A stretch of 64,000 nucleotides of DNA, taken from the NCBI GenBank assembly GCA_020161845.1, contig JAIUNK010000006.1:102146-166145 (forward strand), in the 5' to 3' direction. This document shows positions 36,121 through 43,815 of this stretch, piece by piece. Within the stretch, counting starts at the first letter, position 1. Each line of letters begins with the position of its first letter. Under the pieces are notes generated by a model. The model searched no databases, had not been told where the DNA came from, and was given only the letters and a program-made list of their open reading frames with translations. The translations under genes were made by a program, and so were the position numbers. The DNA is from Actinomycetota bacterium (GTDB lineage Bacteria > Actinomycetota > Actinomycetes > Actinomycetales > Dermatophilaceae).

Positions 36121-36630
36121 ATGGGCACCGGGCGCCGCGGCGAACTGTTCGCCTATTCGGCGATCATCGCGGTCAACCTGCTGGTCCTGCCGAACTGGTT
36201 CTCGCCGGGGCGGTTCGCGTTCGGGATGCGGTTGGCCTTCATCGCCGCCAGCGCCGCGGTGATCGCGTTCTGCGCCTGGCGGATCTCCGGGATCCTGGGG
36301 GTCAACCCGTTCAGCAAGGTCAAGCATCCGCGCTTTGCGCCGTACGAACCCGACCCCGAGGACGACGAGGACGACCGGCCGGACCGGGAGTCCTTCGGGG
36401 ATGACCAGAGCCCGTTCGGACGCGCCCGCCGGCGCCGCCAGGAGCAGGCTCGGTCCTGGGGGCGCAGCGAGGACTTCCGGGAGTACGACCCCTACGACGA
36501 GGCCCCCGAACCGCCCGACACGAGCCGCGATGCCGCCGACCCGCGGCTGGCACGGCCGGAGCGGCCGGCCGGGCCGGACCCCGACGCGCCGCAGGGCACC
36601 TCGGCACCGCCGGACCCGCCGCGTGGGTGA
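36121..36630 (+). CDS. Two-span membrane protein with acidic Pro-rich tail
   Basis: A 169-residue protein starting two bases after guaA. Two membrane segments (FAYSAIIAVNLLVLPNWF and LAFIAASAAVIAFCAWRISGIL) are followed by VNPFSKVKHPRFAPYEPD and a long tail rich in Asp, Glu, Arg and Pro. I do not recognise a named family. The tail is probably disordered and cytoplasmic. Co-transcription with guaA is likely from the spacing. Confidence 0.6.
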   Translation: MGTGRRGELFAYSAIIAVNLLVLPNWFSPGRFAFGMRLAFIAASAAVIAFCAWRISGILGVNPFSKVKHPRFAPYEPDPEDDEDDRPDRESFGDDQSPFGRARRRRQEQARSWGRSEDFREYDPYDEAPEPPDTSRDAADPRLARPERPAGPDPDAPQGTSAPPDPPRG

Positions 36631-36660
36631 GTGGCCCTGGTGGGGGCGCGCGCGGCGCCG

Positions 36661-36666
36661 TACGGT
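36661..36666 (+). promoter_or_regulatory. -10 box of SnoaL-like gene (leaderless)
   Basis: TACGGT, six bases, ATG at 36673. Confidence 0.55.
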
Positions 36667-36672
36667 AGCCCC

Positions 36673-37041
36673 ATGAACAGCCGCACCGACGACCAGCGCC
36701 ACGCCGTCCAGCGCTACTACGACGCCCTCGACCGGGACGACCTGGAGGCGGTGCTCGACTGTTTCTCCGGCGACGTCCTCTACCGGCGCCCCGGCTATGA
36801 GGTGATCTCCGGGATGGAGAAGCTGCGCACCTATTACTCCGGCGATCGCCAGCTGGCTCCCGGCCGGCACCTGGTCCGCGACATGCTGGTCGAGGGCAAC
36901 CGGGTGGCCGCGCACGGCATGTACGAGGGACAGCTCAAGCAGGGCGAACGCACCGCGGTCGGCTTTGCGGCCTTCTTCAGCTTCGACATGAACGGGCGCA
37001 TCGCGGAGCACACGACGTACTTCTTCACCCCGGCCGTCTGA
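36673..37041 (+). CDS. SnoaL/NTF2-like fold protein
   Basis: A 122-residue single-domain protein: AVQRYYDALDRDDLEAVLDCF, then SGDVLYRRPGYEVISGMEKLRTYY and a closing HTTYFFTPAV. This is the cone-shaped SnoaL/NTF2 fold used by small isomerases, cyclases and ketosteroid-isomerase relatives. No catalytic set is obvious. It could have a role in the adjacent pterin-like locus, but that rests only on position. Confidence 0.75.
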   Translation: MNSRTDDQRHAVQRYYDALDRDDLEAVLDCFSGDVLYRRPGYEVISGMEKLRTYYSGDRQLAPGRHLVRDMLVEGNRVAAHGMYEGQLKQGERTAVGFAAFFSFDMNGRIAEHTTYFFTPAV

Positions 37042-37091
37042 CGCCGCCCCGCGAGCTTAGACCCGCCGCGCGCGCGGCGCCGCCGTCGCCT

Positions 37092-37097
37092 TAAGGT
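37092..37097 (+). promoter_or_regulatory. -10 box of ribA-ribD fusion (leaderless)
   Basis: TAAGGT, seven bases, ATG at 37105. Confidence 0.6.
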
Positions 37098-37104
37098 GCA
37101 CCCT

Positions 37105-38505
37105 ATGCGGCAGGAGGGATCATCGGGGGGCGAGCCGTCGGTCACGCGCGTGGTCGAGACGCGCCTGCCGACACGGCACGGAACGTTCCGGATCCTGGGG
37201 TATCGGGACCGGGACGGCGCCCCCGGCGGGGTCGAACACGTCGCCCTGACGATGGGCCTGGAGGACGGGCAACCCCACTCCGGTGCGCCGCTGGTGCGGG
37301 TCCACTCGGAGTGCCTCACCGGCGACGTCCTGGGGTCACGGCGATGTGACTGCGGCGAACAGCTGGACGCCGCCCTGGCGCGCGTCGCGACGGCCCGGGA
37401 GGGGGTCGTGATCTACGTGCGCGGGCACGAGGGCCGCGGCATCGGGCTGGTCGAGAAGCTGCGGGCCTACCGGCTGCAGGACGAGGGCCTCGACACCCTC
37501 GACGCGAACCTGCAGCTGGGGCACGCCGCGGACGCGCGCAACTACCGGCAGTCCGCGGCGATCCTGCGCGACCTGGGCCTGCGCCGGATCCGGCTGATGT
37601 CCTCCAACCCGGGCAAGGAGAAGGCCCTGGCCGGGCTCGGCATCGAGGTCGTCGAGCGGACCGGCATGTTCGTGCCCGCGCGGCCGGAGAACGCGGCCTA
37701 CATGGACACCAAGCGCGCCCGGATGGGGCACGATCGACCCGGGCGGGACGCCTGGGCCGCGCTGCTCGCCGGGCACGTGCCGCCGCACCCCGCGCAGGGC
37801 GCGGAGCAGGAGCTGGTGGAGCGGTACGGCGACCTGGCCGCGTGCGGTCCGCGGGTGACCATCGGCCAGCTGGGCCAGAGCCTCGACGGGTTCATCGCCA
37901 GCCGGACCGGCGATGCGGACTTCGTCACCGGCGAGATCGACCGGACCCACCTGCACCGGCTGCGGGCGCTGGTCGATGCGGTGCTGGTCGGCGCCGGGAC
38001 GGTGGTGGCCGACGACTGCCGGCTCACGGTTCGGGCCGTCTCGGGCGAACACCCGGTCCGGGTGGTGCTCGACCCCCGCGGCCGGGTGCCGCTGACCTCG
38101 CAGGTCTTCGTCGATGGCGTGGCGCCCACGCTGTGGCTGGTCGGGGCGGAGGCGCGGGCGTCCGGTCGGGTGCCGGCGCCGGCGGTGCTGGGCGAGCGGG
38201 TCGACGTGGCGACGGTGCCGGTCGGCCCGGACGGGCAGGTCGACCCGGCCGAGGTGCTGCGGATCCTGCGGGCCCGAGGCCTCGGGCGAGTGCTGGTGGA
38301 GGGCGGTGGGCGGACGGTGTCGGCGTTCTTCGAGGCCGACGTGCTGGACCGGCTCTATCTGACGACCGCGCCGGTGTTGATCGGCGACGGCGTACCGGGC
38401 CTGCGCTTCGACGGCGAGGACCGCCTCTCCGACGCGCTGCGGGCCCCGGCCCGCCGGTTTCTGCTCGGCGAGGACACCTGCACCGAGCTGGTGTTGCACC
38501 GCTGA
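37105..38505 (+). CDS. GTP cyclohydrolase II fused to RibD-type reductase domain
   Basis: A 466-residue fusion. Residues about 12-210 are GTP cyclohydrolase II: zinc ligands in HSECLTGDVLGSRRCDCGEQL, then GHEGRGIGL, KLRAYRLQDEG (keeping the Tyr that matches E. coli Tyr105) and LGHAADARNY (Asp and Arg of the active site). Residues about 250-465 are a RibD C-terminal (DHFR-like) reductase: GQSLDGFIASRTGDADFV and LVEGGGRTVSAFFEADVLDR. No RibD deaminase or RibB domain is present. Expected chemistry is GTP ring opening and reduction of a ribosylamino side chain. It converges on the methyltransferase gene seven bases away, suggesting a dedicated rather than housekeeping riboflavin role. Confidence 0.88.
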   Translation: MRQEGSSGGEPSVTRVVETRLPTRHGTFRILGYRDRDGAPGGVEHVALTMGLEDGQPHSGAPLVRVHSECLTGDVLGSRRCDCGEQLDAALARVATAREGVVIYVRGHEGRGIGLVEKLRAYRLQDEGLDTLDANLQLGHAADARNYRQSAAILRDLGLRRIRLMSSNPGKEKALAGLGIEVVERTGMFVPARPENAAYMDTKRARMGHDRPGRDAWAALLAGHVPPHPAQGAEQELVERYGDLAACGPRVTIGQLGQSLDGFIASRTGDADFVTGEIDRTHLHRLRALVDAVLVGAGTVVADDCRLTVRAVSGEHPVRVVLDPRGRVPLTSQVFVDGVAPTLWLVGAEARASGRVPAPAVLGERVDVATVPVGPDGQVDPAEVLRILRARGLGRVLVEGGGRTVSAFFEADVLDRLYLTTAPVLIGDGVPGLRFDGEDRLSDALRAPARRFLLGEDTCTELVLHR

Positions 38506-38512
38506 CGGTCGG

Positions 38513-39517
38513 TCAGCGCGGCGGGAGCAGCAGCAGGTCGACGTGGTCGACGCGCAGGCTTAAGCGACCGGCCGCGACCGCGGCGAGACGCCGGTCCAGC
38601 CAGCCGGCCACGCGGGCCGTGGGGGTCTCCACGGCCGGAGTGGCGTCGTTGGCCGCCCCTGGGATGGCCTCGTCTGATGTGGCCTCGTCTGATGTGCCCC
38701 CGCCGGCCCGGTCCAGATGCTCGGCCGCCGCGGCGGCGCGGTCGCTGAGATAGCGGTGCAGGAACGCCCGCGTCGTCGGGTCGCTTTCGCTCGTCGGGGC
38801 GCCGGCGGTGGTCGGGTCGCCGGCGCTCGTCGGGTCGGCGCCGACCCGCCACGGGGTACTCACCTGCCGCACCACCAGCCCGGCCGCGTTTGCCGCCCTG
38901 GCCGCGTACGCCGCCGCGCCGGGACCGCATCGCTCCGAGCGGGCCTGATGGGCATCGAAAGCCGTCCGCACCAGCTCGTCGTCGGGATCGGCGGGGTCGA
39001 TCGCGACGACGCCGGTGACCGTGAGCGCGCAGAGCGCCGGGACCCGCGCCGCAGCCACCGCCTCGACGAACTGGTCGAGCTGGGCCGCGGTGAGCAGGTC
39101 GAGCAGCGCCGAGCAGGTGACCCACCGAGGCTGGGCCGGGGCGTCGGCGGCGAGCCCGGCCAGCACCTGCGCCAGCTGCTCCACGCCGCCGAGGACCCGC
39201 CGGGTGCCGTCGTTGTCGGGCGCGGCCAGCAGCGCGGGGTCGTGGTCGAGCAGGGTCCACTCGGTCGGGAACGGCAGCCGCGGCTCGAGATAGGCGCGGT
39301 TGGCCCCGGTCCCGGCGCCGACGTCGACGACCCGAACCGGCGCTGGGGCGAGGGTCCCACCGGACGCGTCGAGGCCGCCGGGCGGGCCGGTCAGCGCCTC
39401 GGCGACCTGGGTCAGCAGCCCGTCGGCCGCCGCCCGGGCCCTCTCGTCGAGGGCTCGGCGCAGCGCCAGCCAGTCCGCGGCGATGGGCCGGTCCGGCCCG
39501 TCGGCGGCGGAGCTCAC
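38513..39517 (-). CDS. SAM-dependent methyltransferase of the pterin-like locus
   Basis: A 334-residue protein with a class I SAM motif VRVVDVGAGTGANRAYLEPRL (about residue 60), then TEWTLLDHDPALLA and WVTCSALLDLLTAAQLDQFV. The last third is variable and Ser/Thr/Glu-rich with short repeats (GDPTTAGAPTSESDPTT). The GTG at 39517 overlaps the glycosyltransferase stop (GTGA). It is the last gene of the four-gene operon; the methyl acceptor is unknown. Confidence 0.85.
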   Translation of the reverse strand: MSSAADGPDRPIAADWLALRRALDERARAAADGLLTQVAEALTGPPGGLDASGGTLAPAPVRVVDVGAGTGANRAYLEPRLPFPTEWTLLDHDPALLAAPDNDGTRRVLGGVEQLAQVLAGLAADAPAQPRWVTCSALLDLLTAAQLDQFVEAVAAARVPALCALTVTGVVAIDPADPDDELVRTAFDAHQARSERCGPGAAAYAARAANAAGLVVRQVSTPWRVGADPTSAGDPTTAGAPTSESDPTTRAFLHRYLSDRAAAAAEHLDRAGGGTSDEATSDEAIPGAANDATPAVETPTARVAGWLDRRLAAVAAGRLSLRVDHVDLLLLPPR

Positions 39518-40638
39518 CGGCGATCGCCGGACGGCTCGCCCATGATCAGCGCCCACAGTTCCTCGGCCGGCTCCGACCAGGGCCGCAGCGCGTCACGACG
39601 GGCCAGGGCGCGGTCGCGCCACGCCGTACGGACCGCCGCGTCGTCCAGCCACGCCCCCAGCACCGCAGCCATCTCCGGCGTGCTGCGCGGGTCCACCACC
39701 GCACCGGGCGGATCGACCGGGTCGCCGCCGGCGCACGGCGTACCGGTGAGGGCCTCCACCGCGCCCGTCCCGCGGGAGACCACCGCGGGGATGCCGTGCG
39801 CGAGGGCCTCCGTCACGACCAGCCCGAAGGTCTCGTGCAGCGAGGGCAGCACCATCAGGTCGATACCGGCCCACCGGCCCTCGAGGCACTCGGCGTCGAG
39901 GACGCCCGGCAGCGAAATCCGGTCGCCCAGCCCGAGGTCGGCGATGCGGCGCCGGACGGCGTCGGCGTACGCCGCGTCGGGCTGCGGCCCCACGAATTCG
40001 GCGGTCCAGTCCCGGTGGGCCAGGAGCGCCAGGGCCTCCACGAGACCGGACTGGTTCTTGCGCGGGGTGACCGAGGCGAGCACGCCGATCCGCGGCACCC
40101 CAGTCTCGGCCAGCGAACCGGGGGCGATCGGGCCGGCCTGCGCGCCCGGTGGGACGGCGGCCACGTGGGGCAGATCGTGGCGCCGCTGGAGGTCGGCCGC
40201 GGCGGTCTTGCTGGTGGCCAGCACGGCGCTCGCCGAGTGCGCCGCCCACCGTTCCAGCCCCTCCAGGTCGCGAGCCTGGTTCGGACGCAGCCCGGTCTCA
40301 TCGGCCAGCGGCAGGTGCACCAGGAGGACGACGCGGTGACCGGCGGTGACGGCGTCCTGGATCTGCTGCGGGCAGCACGCGCCGATGAGCCCGTCGACCA
40401 GAGTCACGGGGTGCGCGTGCAGCGCCTCCGCCAGGGCCGCCCGCGCCGCCTCGTCGGGATGCGGCCAGCTGCCCGCCACCGTCACGACCCGGCTCGGGTG
40501 GCCCGCGGCCTCCCAGCCCCGCAGGATGCGGTCGTTGTAGGTATGCCCGCCGCTCGGGGTGCCGGCCGGATCGGGGACGATGAACGCGACGGCGTCGCTC
40601 ACCCGATGGGCGTCGCTCACCTGCTCGGAGTCACTCAT
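39514..40638 (-). CDS. GT4-type glycosyltransferase of the pterin-like locus
   Basis: A 374-residue GT-B glycosyltransferase. The N-domain begins AFIVPDPAGTPSGGHTYNDR; the C-domain has GVLASVTPRKNQSGLVEAL, LGDRISLPGVL and the donor-binding ETFGLVVTEALAHGIPAVV with the E-x7-E motif of GT4 enzymes. It probably transfers a sugar from a nucleotide donor to a small acceptor made by the neighbours. It overlaps both flanking genes by 4 nt, so all are co-translated. Confidence 0.88.
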   Translation of the reverse strand: MSDSEQVSDAHRVSDAVAFIVPDPAGTPSGGHTYNDRILRGWEAAGHPSRVVTVAGSWPHPDEAARAALAEALHAHPVTLVDGLIGACCPQQIQDAVTAGHRVVLLVHLPLADETGLRPNQARDLEGLERWAAHSASAVLATSKTAAADLQRRHDLPHVAAVPPGAQAGPIAPGSLAETGVPRIGVLASVTPRKNQSGLVEALALLAHRDWTAEFVGPQPDAAYADAVRRRIADLGLGDRISLPGVLDAECLEGRWAGIDLMVLPSLHETFGLVVTEALAHGIPAVVSRGTGAVEALTGTPCAGGDPVDPPGAVVDPRSTPEMAAVLGAWLDDAAVRTAWRDRALARRDALRPWSEPAEELWALIMGEPSGDRR

Positions 40639-41039
40639 GACGTGGTCCCCAGCGGGCGGCGGTAGCTCGCCCAGGCATCCGGGTGCTCGCGCAGCAGGAC
40701 CTCCAGGTCGACGAAATCAGCAATCGGCAGTCCGGCCGCGGGCATGCCGTCGGCGACGGCGTCGGCGACGTGGGCGGCGATGGCCTCGGTCGTGGAGAGC
40801 CGACCGGCGAACGCGGGATGGTCATCGAGATTGCGGTAGTCCAGGTCGGCCAGGACCTGGCGCAGCAGGGTCGTGGCGGCCCCGATGTCGAGGACGACGC
40901 CGTGCTCGTCGAGGCGCTCCCGGCGCCAGGTCACCTCGGCCACCAGGGTCGCGCCGTGCAGCGCCTGCGCCGGCCCGAAGAACGGATCGGCCAGGCTGTG
41001 CGCGATCATCACGTGGTCGCGGACCGTGAGCGCGTACAT
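40635..41039 (-). CDS. 6-pyruvoyltetrahydropterin synthase-like protein lacking zinc motif
   Basis: A 134-residue T-fold protein of the PTPS/QueD family. His14 (MIAHSLADPF) and His28 (LHGATLV) align with two zinc histidines, but the third, in the usual HGH motif, is Ala30, and no catalytic Cys precedes it. TTEAIAAHVADAV and the late VDLEVLLREH keep the family's remaining blocks. It should bind a pterin-like ring but may not perform the classical PTPS reaction. The start is ATG 41039 (MYALTVRDHV). Confidence 0.82.
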   Translation of the reverse strand: MYALTVRDHVMIAHSLADPFFGPAQALHGATLVAEVTWRRERLDEHGVVLDIGAATTLLRQVLADLDYRNLDDHPAFAGRLSTTEAIAAHVADAVADGMPAAGLPIADFVDLEVLLREHPDAWASYRRPLGTTS

Positions 41040-41071
41040 GCGGAAGGCTCCTGTCGCAGGTCTGTGCCCCG

Positions 41072-42061
41072 TCAATACGTCACGACATGCGCGAGGCCGG
41101 GGCATCGGCCGGTCGCGATGTCGTCCATCCTGTCAGGCAGCTCCTCGAAAGGGCAGCTGCCGGTGAGGAGGACGTCGTACGCCGGGTCGGTCAGCTCCGC
41201 GAGGGCGAGGGTGAGCCGGTCGTTGGTCGTACGTCGGGTGCGGCGGGCCGCCGCGACCCGACCGACCTGCGAGGCCCGGATCGTCAACCGCCGGGCATGG
41301 AAGGCCGCGCCCAGGTCGACGCGGGGGGCGCGGTCGCCGTACCAGCTCAGTTCCAGCACCTGCGCCTCATCCCCGGCGAGCCGCAGAGCGGTCGCCAGCC
41401 CGGCCTCCGTGGCCGAGGCGTGCAGCACCACGTCGCAGTCGCCGGCGGCAGCGTCGGGCTGCTGCAGGCGCACCCCGAACGCCTCCGCGACGGCGGCGCG
41501 GGCCGGGTCGGGGTCGATCAGTTCGAGCCGGCCCAGCGGGAACTGGCGCAGCAGCGCCGCAATGCAGGCGCCGATCGTGCCGCCCCCGACGACCGCGACC
41601 CGGTCGCCGTAGCGGGGGGCCGCGTCCCAGACCGCGTTGAGCGCGGTCTCGACGGCGCCGGCGAGGACGGCGCGGTCGTCCGGTACGTCGTCCGGGATGG
41701 GCATTAGGGCCTGGACCGGGACGATGTAGGCGTCCTGATGCGGATGCAGGCAGAACACTCGGCGCCCGAGCAGATCCGCGCCGCGCGATACGTCCCCGCC
41801 AGAGCCCAGCTGCTCGACCACGCCGACGGAGAGGTAGCCGTACTTGACCGGGCCGGGCAGGTCGCCTTCTTGAAAGGGGGCCCGCATGAGGTCACGGACG
41901 CTCGCTGGCACCTCGCCGCGGTGGACCAGGCTTTCGGTGCCGCGGCTGATCCCCGAGCGGGTGGTGCGGACCAGGGCCTCGCCCGGACCCGGCGTACCGA
42001 TCTCCTCCGTGCGGATCTCGCCGCGGCCGGGCTCGACGGTCCAATACGCGCGGGCTTCCAT
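41072..42061 (-). CDS. Zinc-alcohol-dehydrogenase-like oxidoreductase of the pterin-like locus
   Basis: A 329-residue MDR-superfamily protein. The N-terminal GroES-like part carries ISRGTESLVHRGEVP and a GYLSVGVVEQLG turn; the Rossmann part has VAVVGGGTIGACIAALL (about residue 155) and ELIDPDPARAAVAEAFG. Structural-zinc cysteines are absent, and the catalytic-zinc ligands are not obvious, as in BchC-like members. Cofactor is probably NAD(P). First gene of the operon, with a leaderless promoter. Confidence 0.8.
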   Translation of the reverse strand: MEARAYWTVEPGRGEIRTEEIGTPGPGEALVRTTRSGISRGTESLVHRGEVPASVRDLMRAPFQEGDLPGPVKYGYLSVGVVEQLGSGGDVSRGADLLGRRVFCLHPHQDAYIVPVQALMPIPDDVPDDRAVLAGAVETALNAVWDAAPRYGDRVAVVGGGTIGACIAALLRQFPLGRLELIDPDPARAAVAEAFGVRLQQPDAAAGDCDVVLHASATEAGLATALRLAGDEAQVLELSWYGDRAPRVDLGAAFHARRLTIRASQVGRVAAARRTRRTTNDRLTLALAELTDPAYDVLLTGSCPFEELPDRMDDIATGRCPGLAHVVTY

Positions 42062-42068
42062 GCCCTCG

Positions 42069-42074
42069 ACACTA
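42069..42074 (-). promoter_or_regulatory. -10 box of the pterin-like operon (leaderless)
   Basis: On the minus strand TAGTGT, seven bases (CGAGGGC), then ATG at 42061. Confidence 0.6.
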
Positions 42075-42191
42075 TCGGCGCACGGACCACCGGTTCGGAA
42101 CGGAGACGTCAGGGGCTCCCGGACGTGAAGTCATCGGTCGGAGGGTTTCGGAAGGCCGGAGGGTGGTGCCTCACCCTCAGCCTGACTGACG

Positions 42192-42560
42192 CTACTCGGT
42201 CTGCTTGGGATGGCCGGGGTCGCAGCGCGTCAGGTAGACGATGCCCGCGACCTTGGCGCCGGTAGTCGTCGCTGAGACGCAGAACCAGATCCGGCCACCG
42301 TCGGTGACCTTGTACTGCCACTGCGTCAGGCGCTCTGATCCCACCGCGACGTCGGCGAAGTCCGCCCGCAAGGGATAGCACCTGGCCGAGCGCTCGAGGG
42401 GGTGGGTCGTCAGGTGTTGCCATGCTTCGACTGCGGCATTGCGGGCGGTCGCGAGCAGGTCCCGCCAGCCCTTCTGCGCGTCGCGGTTGGCGAACCTGAT
42501 CTCGAACTCCGCGCGCTTGAGCGGGCGCGCGACGGCTGCGTTCTCGCGTTGTGGCGTCAC
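42192..42560 (-). CDS. RelE/ParE-like toxin
   Basis: A 122-residue basic protein with RELE-type strand-rich core: AEFEIRFANRDAQKGWRDLL, SARCYPLRADF and TQWQYKVTDGGRIWFCVS, ending in a TRCDPGHPKQTE tail. Ribosome-dependent mRNA cleavage is the known activity of RelE relatives; here it is inferred. The GTG start overlaps the upstream antitoxin stop by 4 nt. The gene-free stretch to the operon upstream (42075-42191) shows nothing clear. Confidence 0.75.
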   Translation of the reverse strand: MTPQRENAAVARPLKRAEFEIRFANRDAQKGWRDLLATARNAAVEAWQHLTTHPLERSARCYPLRADFADVAVGSERLTQWQYKVTDGGRIWFCVSATTTGAKVAGIVYLTRCDPGHPKQTE

Positions 42561-43015
42561 GGGGCTGGCGCGACGGCCGCTGTCGAGTGGGCGTATTCCA
42601 GGTCGACGGTCGGTGGCGTGACTCCGTGGGCGTAAGCCTCTGCGGTCGCTTCCCAGGAATCGAGGAACGGGCGCAGTTGCGCAAACCCGCCCGTGGCGGC
42701 GCTGGCCCGCAACAGTCGAAAGTAATCGCCCACAAAGGTGCGGCGGGCCGGATCCGGCAGGAGGACGACCCAGGGGTGCTGGTCGGTGAGCGAGTCAGCC
42801 ATGCGGTCGCAGGTCGCATCGTCCAGGCTGCTCGCGATCAGGCGCGACAGCTGGTCGAGCACGCGCTGGCCACCCCGGGCGGCACCGGCCTTGGCGAGGA
42901 CCAGCGCCTCGCCATCACGTCGGGTGATCGTGATCGCCCCGGCGTCCAGGCGCGCAATCACCTCGTTGGGGTGGCGCAGGAGGTCGGAGAGCGTTGCGGT
43001 CTGTAGCTCGGCCAT
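42557..43015 (-). CDS. Phd/YefM-like antitoxin with C-terminal extension
   Basis: A 152-residue protein starting MAELQTATLSDLLRHPNEVI and continuing ARLDAGAITITRRDGEALVLAKA, the short strand-helix DNA-binding unit of prevent-host-death antitoxins. The following 100 residues (RVLDQLSRLIASSLDDATCD, then WVVLLPDPARRTFVGDYFRLL) are longer than in simple Phd proteins and may bind the toxin. The start ATG is selected because a TTGACT -35-like element and direct repeats lie just upstream. Confidence 0.72.
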   Translation of the reverse strand: MAELQTATLSDLLRHPNEVIARLDAGAITITRRDGEALVLAKAGAARGGQRVLDQLSRLIASSLDDATCDRMADSLTDQHPWVVLLPDPARRTFVGDYFRLLRASAATGGFAQLRPFLDSWEATAEAYAHGVTPPTVDLEYAHSTAAVAPAP

Positions 43016-43026
43016 GCAGCCATTGT

Positions 43027-43043
43027 TCTGAACTAGATCTGAA
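43027..43043 (-). promoter_or_regulatory. Direct repeats upstream of the RelE-like TA operon
   Basis: TCTGAA occurs at 43027-43032 and 43038-43043, 11 bases apart, in an unusually AT-rich patch that also carries TTGACT on the minus strand. This is a plausible antitoxin operator and promoter. Confidence 0.45.
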
Positions 43044-43153
43044 TAGTCAATCAGGCTCGGCGGCTGACGCAGGTGCTCGCGGCGAATCGGTCGTGGGGAT
43101 CCCCATGGACGAATCGGACGCTCGCGGTCACCGCGGTGGCAGACTCCGCTAGC

Positions 43154-43555
43154 ATGAGCTTGCCCGCAGATCTCGCCGCCTTGGCCGATGAGGAATTCGT
43201 CCTGCTCCGCACGTTCCGCAAGAGCGGCGTCGGCGTGGACACGCCGGTGTGGGTCGCCCGCCACGACGACCACCTGGTCGTCAGCACCCCCGACGGCACG
43301 GGGAAGCTGAAGCGGCTGCGCAACAATCCGCGGGTCGAGCTGCAGCCCTGCGGGCGCCGTGGTGCTCCCCGTCCTGGCACCCGGATGGTCGCGGGAACCG
43401 CCGAGGTCAGCCGCGATCCGGCGGTGCGGGCCGCCGCGGAGAAGGCGCTGGCCGACAAGTACCGCTGGCAATGGTCGGTGGCCATGCTGGTGGAGACGGT
43501 CGTTCGCAGGGGACGCAGCCAACCACGCCCGGTGCTGCTGATCGGGGCCCCCTAA
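43154..43555 (+). CDS. PPOX-class F420-dependent enzyme
   Basis: A 133-residue split-barrel flavin/F420-binding protein. ADEEFVLLRTFRKSGVGVDTP and VWVARHDDHLVVSTPDGTGKL, then KRLRNNPRVELQPCGRRG, follow the pattern of small PPOX-class probable F420-dependent oxidoreductases. Its substrate is unknown. The start ATG gives normal family length; CAGACT eight bases upstream could be a weak leaderless -10 box. Confidence 0.85.
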   Translation: MSLPADLAALADEEFVLLRTFRKSGVGVDTPVWVARHDDHLVVSTPDGTGKLKRLRNNPRVELQPCGRRGAPRPGTRMVAGTAEVSRDPAVRAAAEKALADKYRWQWSVAMLVETVVRRGRSQPRPVLLIGAP

Positions 43556-43575
43556 CTCGTCAGGCGCCTTGATGA

Positions 43576-43815
43576 TCACGACAGGTCGGCGCCGCGCGTG
43601 ACATCGGTGCGCGGCGGCAGCTCGAGGTCGATGCCACTTCCCGAGGCCACCACTGCGTCGTGCAGGGCGAGCAGGGCGTTGCCTCGGGGCCGATGTGTGA
43701 CGTGCTGCAGGATGGCGTGCACCTCGGCCTCGACCGAACGCCCGTGAGCCGCCGCGCGTTGCCGAAGCGCGGCGTACGTCGCGTCGTCGAGCTGCCTGAT
43801 GATCAGGGTGACCAT
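43576..43815 (-). CDS. Orphan FitA/VapB-like ribbon-helix-helix antitoxin
   Basis: A 79-residue protein starting MVTLIIRQLDDATYAALRQR and continuing AAAHGRSVEAEVHAILQHV, a textbook FitA/Arc-type RHH domain with the GRSVEAEVR helix. The tail (LALHDAVVASGSGIDLELPPR) resembles the toxin-wrapping end of antitoxins. No PIN toxin follows; only 20 bases separate it from the convergent F420 gene. Its start is shared with the stop of the radical SAM gene upstream (TGATG). Confidence 0.8.
   Translation of the reverse strand: MVTLIIRQLDDATYAALRQRAAAHGRSVEAEVHAILQHVTHRPRGNALLALHDAVVASGSGIDLELPPRTDVTRGADLS

Noticed and set aside
43556-43575. PIN-domain toxin partner for the FitA-like antitoxin
   Set aside because: Only 20 bases separate the antitoxin end from the convergent F420 gene, and no PIN domain exists on either strand nearby.
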